Shown piece by piece: positions 45,524-56,038 of a DNA stretch of 64,000 nt. Numbering within the stretch: the first letter of the stretch is position 1; each line of letters begins with the position of its first letter. Made by a program: the position numbers and the translations under genes. This DNA comes from Rotaria socialis (taxonomy: Eukaryota; Rotifera; Eurotatoria; Philodinida; Philodinidae), in contig CAJNYU010001315.1 of assembly GCA_905331475.1 (NCBI GenBank), positions 1-64,000 of the forward strand, given 5' to 3'. The notes beneath the pieces are model-generated. The model was not told the DNA's origin and made no database searches. It saw only the letters and a list, made by a program, of their open reading frames with translations.

Positions 45524-46474
45524 GGATTACTCTCGGTTCGTCCCCAGCCCAGGTCGAACATTACGGTGACCTGATACGATCGTAAACGGCCGTATACGGC
45601 AACGTTTCCTACCGTTTTATAACGTTTCCGACCGTGAATCGCCGTAATTCGACGTTTTGGCATGCACCGTATTACGGCCGTATTTCGCCGTGGCGTAAAC
45701 GGTTACTAACGGCCGTAATGTGGTCGGATATTGTAGTATTCGACCGTATACGATCGTATATGGCACGATGCCAACCGACCGTAATACGGTGTATACCAAA
45801 CGGCCGTAAATTGTGGCCAAACGGCCGTGTACGACACAAGTTGATCGACCTGGGAGTTCGTTCCCCACAAAATTGGTTCCTAGTTGATTGACTCTCAATT
45901 CGTTCCCCACAAAATTCGTACTAATTGGTGACTAATTTGATAAACAGATGATTTTCAACAATCAGTTGTTTTATTCAAGAGTAATAAAAGAAACAAGAAA
46001 AAAAAGTCATTTAATAAGTTTTGTCTTCGACACGCGTCTGCGTTTAATCACGAGCTGCATATCAGTGATCAATCCACCCTTATGGTCATTAAGAAGGAGC
46101 TCAAGATTCTCGTTAATAGCATCGTTCACCTTCTTTCGTTTGCTCAATTGAACTCCCGACTCTGCGGGCTTGTGATGCTGATATTTGTGCTCTTCACGCA
46201 ATAACTCGATAAAGTTGAAGATGTAAATAGGAGCATTTCTCAGAGCATAGAGAATATCAGTAGTGAAACTAATTCATTACTAAGAAAGCACATCATATAT
46301 ACGTATATGCAAAGTGCTCTACGCAACAATCAATTTTCTTATATTTGTTTCTAATTGTTTCTGGACAGGGATGGACTAATTGGGGGGACGAATTGAGATT
46401 CAATAAACTAGGAAAGAATTTTATGGGGGGACGAGTTGAGTTAATTGGTAATGGGGACCAACCGAGAGAATCCC
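45524..46474. mobile_element. Long-arm foldback MITE with 8-bp target duplication
   Basis: CGAATATC flanks both ends (45516-45523 and 46475-46482). Terminal repeats: left GGATTACTCTCGGTTCGTCC, right end complement GGGATTCTCTCGGTTGGTCC. The arms continue inward with AATTCGTTCCCCACAAAATT-type units and CCTAGTTGATTGA, matched by the complement of about 46370-46450. The core (about 45940-46365) has no recognised gene. The left arm is interrupted by the element at 45548-45854. Confidence 0.75.
45548..45854. mobile_element. Foldback element A2 (CCCAGGTCGA termini, ACGGCCGTA words), nested
   Basis: Perfect 10-bp ends, CCCAGGTCGA (45548-45557) and TCGACCTGGG (45845-45854). The body is made of ACGGCCGTA, CGTATACG and GTAATACGG words in both orientations, as in element C. 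GTTCGTCCCCA on the left and GTTCGTTCCCCA on the right may be a duplicated target or the repeat unit of the host MITE. Nesting shows it inserted after the host MITE. Confidence 0.75.
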
Positions 46475-46982
46475 CGAATATCAGTAGACTAATGACTTGA
46501 ATAAAATCAAATGATCGGACTTATTTTCGAAATGTTGTAAATGCACAAACGGATCTAAATAATGATTTGAAAAGAGAATTTCATTGCCTATAGGAGTTTT
46601 TGTTTATCTTTTTTTCAAAATAAAACTGATTCCTATATTCTCGCAGATTTAGTTTGCCGAAAACAAATCGAAGTTAATTTTTCATGTTATTTGCTCTATT
46701 ATTCAACATAATTGCTAGTTAAAGTAAATGAATAACAAACCGATCCTCCAGACGTTGCCAATTAGTTTTATCATCAAAGATTCTCGTAGGAAATAAAATT
46801 CTCTGCTCAAGTCATTGTTTGGATTCCTCTTCAAGCTTTTTTGTTTATTGACATATAATTATTCAAGGTTCACGTTCCTTAACATGGTTACTCATGTTTG
46901 AAACCTAGGTAAATATTATTCGTTCAAGCAAATAAAAACACACATGAACATTATTTCTTTTTAATGAACGTCTTATCCAATA

Positions 46983-47450
46983 TTATTCAAGGCGTAATAA
47001 TTGTCGTAATCGATGTCGAAATAATTCCTACAAATAAAAATTAAAAGAAGAAAAAAGATACAAATCAAATAATTATTAATGATAATGTCAATACTTCATT
47101 TGCCAATCGAATTTGTTCTAAAATATAGTCGTTCGTCGGATCACGGTCCATTATAGCAGATTCAGTTGCTTCACCATCATTTGAATTTGAATTCCATAAT
47201 AAATATTCTTGCGGTAATTCGTTCGGCAAAGTTCGTTTACCCCAATTAGCTAAAATATTCGTTTAAACACACGTTTCTCAAAACAAAAAGAATCGTTACC
47301 GCCAAAACATGAATGCCCGAATCGGCCACATAGATTGCTAAGAGATATGGATTGAACAGGTTGAGGAAATTGACAGAAAAGTAAACTTGTTAAAAGAAGA
47401 AGGCCGATGGAAAAACGAATACGATCAAGGATAAAAGACGGTGAATTCAT
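46983..47450 (-). CDS. CCHamide-like neuropeptide precursor
   Basis: Exons 47450-47300, 47249-47095 and 47027-46983 give 116 aa. Introns are GTAACG/TTTTAG (50 nt, phase 1) and GTATTG/TTTGTAG (phase 0). Residues 1-34 are a signal peptide (LLLLTSLLFCQFPQPVQS end). Directly after it comes SNLCGRFGHSCFGANWGKR: two Cys that can form a disulfide, an amidation Gly and a Lys-Arg cleavage site. CxxxGHSCxGA-GKR matches the CCHamide pattern (GHSCWGAH-amide in insects), here ending in NW-amide. A C-terminal extension follows with no second peptide. The intron splits the peptide inside FGA. A TTTTGTAG just upstream of the ATG suggests a 5'UTR intron. A secreted neuropeptide or gut peptide acting on a GPCR is inferred. 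Confidence 0.8.
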
Positions 47451-50400
47451 AGTTCTACAAAAGCAGAAATATTGTAAACTATCGTTCATTTTCTCTTATT
47501 CACCTCTTGACTTTTTTTTAATAACTATGTCTCTTTCGTGTTTCAACTCTCTCTGGTCTAAGTAATAGTCAGGCAGAAAAGTATGTAGCTACTCGTTTAC
47601 AAAAAAAGAGAAAGAAAACACGAAAGAAAAGTCGCCACCCACATATATTCTACTTTTTTTCTATCTCGTGAGACAAAGTTTTTCTCCTTTAAGGTGTCGG
47701 ATACAATGCCTATCAAACTATTGCAATCTATATGCAAAAAAAAATTAATGTGTACTTAATTTGCGTAATTTCATTTTCTTCTATTGTCAATGTTTGACAA
47801 ATAAAGATAGGAAATTAAAACAAGAAGAAAAACGCAGCGGCTCCCTTGTCAAGAAAAATGATCTTAAAGTAAATCATGTTTGGTGGGACTGAATTTCGAA
47901 ATGAGCATGACTTATGTTAGTTTCATGTTCTCAGTCACGAGATAGTGAATAATAAAACGAAAAACATGATAAGTCTTTTTCTAATAGTTCATTTGATCAA
48001 TAGCAGCGAATTAGATTATAATTAAAATCGATGGCAATTCTTAGAGAAAAGTTATTCGAATCGTCTTTTTTTGTCTAGATTAAAATTATGTTTTATGATT
48101 AGAACATTGCTATAATTGACTTTTTCAAGTTATGTGAATCATCGCTACATGATTTTTATTCATATACTATTAATTAGATGTTAAAAAATGAATGAACTTG
48201 TTGATTTAATAGTGCCCATTAATTCTTTTTTTTCTGTTTATAAATACATTTCGAGTTTTATAAATTAGCAATTTGGCATGTTGACTTAAAATAAGCTTAC
48301 ACATGCCCGCTTTGAATTTTTTCATGAGTATACAATTATATGAAGTCAGAAAAAAATACAATCGTTATTTTCGATAGGAATAGAGTGATTTAATTAACTA
48401 GTGAACAATGAACCAATACGAGTTTCGTTTTCTTTTTGTTCTAATTTTCATATAATTGCAAAAATTTAATGATTCTAGTAATCAATAATTTATTTCGAGC
48501 CATGATATAGAGAACGATAGGCGAATGAGGTGTTTTATCTATGTTAAGCACCAAGGGAACAATGCTTTTCGCACTTCTGACTAACACTAGCCAAGTTTAT
48601 AGATATGGTACTGTGTACTATATGTTTATGTTCGCTTAAATTTGTTTTTCATATTCTCTAAGTTTCTAATCATTGATGCGGAAGAAATCATCTGGATAAA
48701 ACTTTCCCTCGCGCCAAATAGGCATAATCGTAACGGACCATTTACGAAGAATAACGACGATTTACATGATTCAGCATTACGATCATTTATCTCTGCGATG
48801 TGTACAACAAGAAAAAGCTCGTTAACTGTCTTTCGCATATGATGGTGTTGTTCTATATACAATCAGGAATATACACGATTGTTATAAAGCAGCGTAGGGT
48901 TATGCATACGGAATGCTCAAGGACATATACAGACTCTGTAAATATCGACCAGGTTAGGTATGCCATCGTCAACAGCGATTGTTTGACATTCATTCAAACC
49001 AGAATCTAATTATTTCGATTGTCATTGCAATAGTGCAGATCAACAAGTAAAATGTTCTCTTAGCATCGAGGCAAGTACTTATGTGTAAGTTTTTTCATAG
49101 ACCAATAGTTCTTCACAGTGATAGACTAGAGCTAAAATTCATTTGAAATGAGCGTCTTTGAGAAGTTCTATAGTGTTCATCTACTATTTTACGACGAACT
49201 GAAAAAATTCTTTCGACGGAATTTTACTAAATGCAAAATTTTATATTGACCAGGCCTCGGTGTATAAACGTTGCTGTAGGATGCATTGACAGGAAACCAT
49301 GCAAAGCTTGAGTGTATTCATATTGTGAAGAAACTTTAGTATTTCCTATTTAGTAAACAATAATGTTATGATGTATAATTGCTTTTCCAGATGTGTACAT
49401 TTGTGAGACTTGAAAGAACATTTTTATTTCTGTCATAGTTGAAATTATTGAATAACAGAAAGAGAGAAAAATTTTAAAAAAATTCACCTCCACTAATAAT
49501 CGTGCACTATCAAAAATAATTATTTACGTTGTAATAATACCGGTGCGAAATGCTCAGATGTACAGCTGTAATCATTACCTAGCGTCATCTATAATGGAGA
49601 CAAGAAAATGTATTCATTCTCGTATGGAAATACTCAAGATAATAACTAAAAAGTTTATTAAAATAAATTCTTTTTAATTTATGCCTTGGTTTGATAAAAA
49701 TTGACGAAAGGAACTGAAAAATAAAACCTAATTGGTAGGTCTAATTAGCTTATAAATGGCCCAAAAGAAATAAAGAACACGAGAAATAAACGAGCGTAAC
49801 TTAGTTAGTCTTAACAGTCATCATTCTTCATCGTATTTTTGCTATTTCTGGCATATTCTGTGTTGCACAAACATATACTCCTGCATTTTAGACTTTGACA
49901 AAGTGCACACATTACGAGAATATCTTATTGATAGGGGTATTTTTTTGCATATTTATCTTCCTTTTTTGGATTCATAATACATCAACACAATAAATCACGT
50001 TATAATTTTTTTCTCATTCATAACCTTTTTTCTTGCCACTATACAAGTCATTGTTTTTTATTTCTTTTTTTCTCTCCGTGTATCAGCCTTTATTGTTAAC
50101 TTGCTTGTCTTTTCAATAAATGATAATTGAGAAGAACCGAAACAATAACAATAAATAAGATTAATATACCCATAAAATTACAAATTATATCATACTCTAT
50201 AGATAACTAGTTTATCGATTCTAGATACTTGAAAGGCTATTATCTTTGTTCACTTTCTTTCAAATTCTCTTTTTCTTCTTCTATTGTATTGTCAAAGTAA
50301 TATTGCAACAATTCGAATATGAGTCTGCTATGTGCGTATTTTATGATAGTGCCATTCTGTTCTATATATTTCTTTTGCGGCTATAATACAACAGGAAAAA

Positions 50401-51091
50401 GAAGACAGATTACTGCGAAGTGCGAGAGTGGCCTTTTGTCCACATTAAAGAAGGAGGAAAGAAGAAAGAAAAGAGCACGATGAAGGAAATAAGAACGAGC
50501 AATGACTGGTAGACGTATTTCACCAGGAACTTTACCGGTATTCTTGCGCGCAAGTTTTTACTATAGCTAACCATGTAAATGCCTCGAGTCATTATAGTGT
50601 AGTTGTACTGTTCGTATTTTTTCCGATTAAAAGTCATTTTCACAAGTGAGAGGGAGGAAAAAACAAGCCGCAAAATAATAAAAAAAGAGTATGTTTATTC
50701 AATAAATATGTTTCACTGACGTTCTGTTTTTCTCTTTGCATAGATAGAATCTTTTGGGATGTTTATATATGCGTGTGTGTATTAGTTGATTTCATCTAGA
50801 TAATTATAGTTTTTAGTCAATTGAAATTATTCGCAAGGTTTTGTGCCTAGGCAACAAAACACTCACTAACAATCTGTTACTTCATCATTAAAATTGTTTT
50901 TTCCTGTTTTTCTTTAACTGAAGGTAAATTAATACTTTCTTTTTCTTCTTCTAAGATTAACACTCGATCGCCGAAAAAAAGGATGATGGCGTCGGTATAT
51001 TTGTTATTATTTTTTTTGTCATAATTCAGTTTGACACATACATTTCTAATCACTCATCTAATAACAACAACGACAACAGCAACGAAAACGT
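47451..51091. other. Long AT-rich intergenic stretch
   Basis: It separates two divergent genes, the neuropeptide gene (minus) and PEDS1 (plus). Poly-A and poly-T tracts are common. Short frames (such as 48626-48862 and 50410-50673) have no domain or splice context. No gene or RNA recognised. Confidence 0.4.
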
Positions 51092-52999
51092 ATGTGCCTT
51101 TCATCATTAACAACTTCACCCTGTTCGGCGTCATCTACTGGTACGTACTGATTAGTCTATTTTGAAATAAACAATTAGAAGAAATATTTTCCTTCTTTAG
51201 ATTCATCATCATTATCCGGAGCAGCATCGAAAAGAAACGATATGATGGAAAATAATTTGCAAGAGGATTTCTCTTCAGAGGATATGCTTGTAGCTAAAAA
51301 TTCTATGCCTGAAGATGATCCAAATGGTAATACCTTACATGATGCTAGAGAAATTCGTTGGGGACCTCAACATGCTGGTGCGAAATTACTTGCTAGCCAA
51401 TATACAAAAGGTAATGGAGGAAAAATAAATATATAAGCCTATATTTAACTTATTATTGTTATTATTATTATTATTATTATTATCCAAATAATGAATAAAG
51501 ATTTTGTTAGACACAGAAATTTATAGTTCTTTTGGGAAAACTTTACATGAATAACTATGAAAATCATAATCGTGAGTAAATATTCCATTTGAATAAACTA
51601 ATATTTAATTGTTGATTTTTTTATTTGATTCCTTGTTTGCGAAAGAGACCTTTTTACTTGTATTATCGAATATCATTGTTTTCTGTATTTAGAAAAACGT
51701 TTTCAAGAAATCATCTCCATTATTCTATGCATTATATTTATGATCTATAATTTTTTCTTTATCTGTCGTTATTTTGATGTGAGAAATTGCTATCTTATCA
51801 TTCCTTCGGCTTGTAAGTATAACCATAAGATGTTCTATGTTGAATAATTCGTAAAAATCTGTTTTTATTTTTCTGTCTAGTACTAGGTATTCTAACAGCA
51901 GACCTAGCTTCAGGCATTGTTCATTGGTGTGCTGATACATGGGGCTCAGTTGATATGCCATTTATCGGCCGAAATTTTCTACGTCCATTTCGAGAACATC
52001 ATATTGATCCAACATCAATAACACGCCACGATTTTGTCGAAACTAATGGCGACAATTTTGCAGTTACCGTTCCCTATCTTTTATATATGGCCTACAAATT
52101 TACATATTGGAATGATACCGATCTACGAAAAATATACAATTTTGAAGTTTACATGTTTCTTCTAGCAATATTTGTCTCAATGACCAATCAAGTAAATAAA
52201 TTCGAATCGCTTTCATAGTGACAAATATTTTTTGTTATTAGTTTCACAAATGGTCACACACTTATTTTGGCTTGCCTAGTTATATAGTTTTTCTACAACG
52301 TTATCATGTCATACTACCTCGTAAACATCATCGACTACATCACGGTATGTGTACTGAAAGTTGATCAGCTTAACTTTTCGTACTCGGATCTATGTTTGAA
52401 GAAAAAAAAAACAGTCAGCACGAATGTAAGCTACTTTTAACGAGATTTCGATTTCAGCTTGTTCTATTGGTACCGAGTTCAACAAAAGTTCTTCGCTAGT
52501 AGTAACACACAATTACAGTTGGACTAGCATAAAATCATAATCAAGCGAGTCCGAGAAGTATATTCATAAGAGACTTCCAGTATAGATATACGACTATTAG
52601 AACCCAGTAATTTTATCCGAGCAGAAGGATACAGTTCGTTGACTTGATAAATTTTCAATGATCATATTGATCTAGTAATGAAAAAAATTCTATTGGCCAG
52701 ATAAGATAGCATCGATTTTTTTTTATAAATGTTCGAATTTTAACACGATTCTATTCTATTTATTTAGTCGTACCTCATGATACTTATTTTTGCAGTAAGT
52801 GGCTTATTAAAATAAATCAATATGTTTTTTTCTTTCTATTAACATTTATTTAGTTACAACCGGCTGGTTGAATTGGCCACTTGAGATGATTAAATTTTGG
52901 CCATGGCTTGAATCCATCGTAGAAACATATACAGGAGCAAAACCCCGCTCAGATGATTTCGCTTGGGCACAAAAGACCGAAAAAGTTCATTGCTATTAG
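51092..52999 (+). CDS. PEDS1: Plasmanylethanolamine desaturase (TMEM189/Kua type)
   Basis: Seven exons: 51092-51140, 51201-51410, 51693-51812, 51881-52191, 52242-52344, 52768-52794 (27 nt) and 52854-52999, giving 321 aa with consistent phases. Landmarks: [16 protein letters not shown], membrane helices ([40 protein letters not shown]), then His clusters REHHIDP, HKWSH and [10 protein letters not shown], the probable di-iron ligands of this fatty-acid-desaturase-like family, and a C-terminal [10 protein letters not shown]. The enzyme introduces the vinyl-ether double bond that makes plasmalogens, at the ER membrane. Length is close to the vertebrate protein, without the UBE2V fusion seen in human transcripts. 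The 27-nt exon is easily missed. The first exon is short and supported only by its donor and phase. Confidence 0.9.
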
Positions 53000-53587
53000 C
53001 AATAGTTTCTTTTCTTAATAATTATTATTATCATCTATTCACATAGTCATAAAGCAAGTGCGATTAATCAGAAAATATCGCTTCTTCTTTCTTTCTTTTT
53101 TGTTTTGTTATAGTTTCTCAACTTTGCGCAATGTCTTTTTGTTTGTTTGTTTATTCACTTAAACCCACCGCTTTTTTTTTCTTTTTCTTTTTCTTAAAAA
53201 ATTATCATTATCACTTTTTTTTGTTTGTCATTTTTGTTGCATCTGTGATGACTATTTGTGTGCGACGAATAGAATGAATGAATCCACCAAGCGATACAAA
53301 ATAAAACAAAAAATCAAGAAATCGAGAAAAACCAAACGTCCTGTTGAACACAGCACACAATCGTCAGATAATGAACGAAATAAATAAAGCCGGATTTCTA
53401 TTTGAACAACCCGGTATCATAAGATTATTGTCATTATTTATCCTTTACATGTGTTTTCTTTTTTTTGCTTGTTTCTCATTTCGTGTCTGTTGTTATTTTT
53501 TCTTTGCACAAAAAAAACAACGAAAAATAAAATAACAATAGAAGCATCTTTTTCTTTTCGACCAGACAATCTATAGATATTATAGAT

Positions 53588-56038
53588 ATGAGTGCTAATA
53601 AAAATGAATGCCTCGTATTTCCTGTTCAACAAATTATGTCCACATCAGTTGCAGCCATGTGTACAGCTTTATTAATGGTAGAAAAATCATAATCAACATG
53701 CAGATATATAGACTTCTAATCGCTTGTCTTTTTCTAGACGCCATTCGATGTTGTCAGAATCAGACTGCAATCACAACATCATCAGCTAGCGAAAGGTGAT
53801 TGTTTCGTATTTCGTAATGGACTTGGTGATCATATGTGCACTTGTTTTAATGGGCACGAAACCGTACCCTGGTATAATCGATCAATACCAGGAAAATATT
53901 CTGGTACACTTGATGCATTGTTTAAAGTAATTTATTCTTGAATTTTTATTCATTTTATTTTTTTCAACATTTTAGATAACACGAAATGAAGGTATCAGAT
54001 CGTTATGGTCTGGATTACCGCCAACGCTAGTTATGTCTTTACCAAATACCATTATTTATTTTACTGCATACGAGCAACTGAAATGTTTCATGGGCTATAA
54101 GAGAGATAATTTAAATCCAATTGTGCCCGGCATCGCTGGAGGTTCCGCGAGAATCTTAGCTGTGATGTTTACAAGTCCAATTGAATTAATCAGAACGAAG
54201 AAAATGGCAGCAAAATTATCCTATACTGATTTACATAAAATCTTAAGAGATTCAGTAGAATTGAATGGTTTTCGCACACTATGGAGAGGACTTGTGCCGA
54301 CTCTTTGGAGAGATCTACCGTTCAGTAGTAAGTTTTAATCGATATTTGAAATTTCGTTGAAATGAAAATCTCGTACCTAAAAAATGTTATGAAGTAAAAT
54401 TTTGTTGAATTCTTGTAAACAAAAAAATATGAACTAGTCTAGGTTGGCATAGTATCTGATTAGACAGCTACGACAAAGATTGATTTCCAATGGGACTATT
54501 AATCAGTCGAACGGGGACTGATTCTTGTCTTTTGGAAAACAATCGATCATTCAAAAAAAAGGAAATGAATCATTCGGACTGCTCTATAAAAAGAAAATCT
54601 ACATTCAAATAATTGTTTCATGTATCAATTGAGATATTTTATCGAGAAAACGAAAACATAAATCACCATTTAAGATTACTAAAAACAAAATATTCGAATT
54701 TTTTTTTCTCTGCAAATCTGACAAGGGAATATCGTTTGATGAAAAATTGTTGTTGTCGGCAAGCTGATCAGAATTGTTAAATTTTTTTTCTTCGGCAGTT
54801 TTGATTGGTCTCAAGTCTAGAAAAATGACTCTAAACTATTATTCTACTAAATCACAAAACAGAACTTCTTCTGAAATTGTTGACCTTATCTATGATCTCA
54901 GTAAAATGCATAATTTACCTTAATTTCATTTTGTTTTTGTAAATTCAGTACAATTAATTTATGCGATTCATTGCTGACAACTATTAAAATGGAAGTACAC
55001 CTTTATAGTAGGTAAGAGTCATTAGTCAGGAGTTGAGAATGACCTTAGTTTTCTTTTCTATAAACTGTCGATGGGGGAAGTAGGCTAAATGTCACTGTAA
55101 TCAACTTATTGGATTCTGCAAAGTAGATCAAAAAAGGGAAATATGCACAGGGGAACCTATACTCATGAGATTGCAGATCAATTTTAAATCAGATCTATAG
55201 TTAAGTTACGATGATCATGGCCACTAGTGATTGTTTGTGCATCCGTCAAGCTGTCTGTATCAATCATATGTCGAAAATATTCATAACTATGCCTAATTTC
55301 TTTAGATGATCTTATTGTTTACAAGGTCGACCGTCATTTAGTTCATTATTTTACATCAAATGTTGTACGCTTTTCGATACTACCTGATGCAATTGATTTC
55401 ACTGCGTTCGCTATGCTAAATTTATGAATGTTGTATTGGTTTTTAGTTTATTTTGAAACCATTTCCCTCATTGTCTTATCCGAAGCCAATGTTGATAATT
55501 ATTAATTAGCGTATTTTATTTTAGTTTTCTATTGGTCTGCTTACGAACGATTAAAAGGTAAGTGTTGCATTGTTAGTTTGGCTTTTCGTCAAGAATAAAT
55601 CAATTATTTTCAGTATATATTCTGGAACAGTTTCATGCAACGCCAACTTTAAGTGCATTTTATTCTGGTGCAACCGCCGGTATGATACTGAAATTTAGGT
55701 CTGTACTTTTAATGATGTTTTATTTGAAATCAATTAGGTGCGCTAGCAGCCATTCTTACACATCCATTCGATACAATCAAATCAATTCGTCAAGTTCAAT
55801 TAGGTAGTAATCAATCACAATCAAACGAAAGCACACTTCATATCCTTCAACGAATGTTACAAACACAAGGCATACGTAGTTGGTATAAAGGTAAGAAAGA
55901 AAAATATTGTTTATTCTTTTTAATATTTTTTTTTTGCTTTTATATGAAGGCCTTGTTCCACGCTTATTGAAAGTTGCACCAGCATGTGCGATTATGATTT
56001 CAACAATTGAATTTTTCCGTCAAAATATATTTATATGA
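53588..56038 (+). CDS. SLC25A39/40: Mitochondrial carrier, SLC25A39/40 (glutathione carrier) type
   Basis: Seven exons: 53588-53677, 53738-53926, 53976-54327, 55525-55557 (33 nt), 55614-55679, 55738-55890 and 55950-56038, giving 323 aa. Three solute-carrier repeats: [22 protein letters not shown] and [13 protein letters not shown], each with its following glycine motif. A Cys-bearing loop after helix 1 ([19 protein letters not shown]) marks the SLC25A39/40/Mtm1 group, in which matrix-loop Cys are linked to iron-sulfur sensing. The family brings glutathione into mitochondria. Six membrane helices are expected in the inner membrane. One intron (54328-55524) is 1.2 kb, unusually long beside neighbours of about 60 bp. 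No N-terminal presequence, as usual for carriers. Confidence 0.9.

Noticed and set aside
45617-45910. Overlapping frames of 85 and 97 codons on opposite strands
   Set aside because: Both are products of the stop-poor ACGGCCGTA array in element A2.
46007-46201. 64-codon frame in the core of the long-arm MITE
   Set aside because: Lys/Arg-rich but with no domain; too short to support as a captured gene or transposase.
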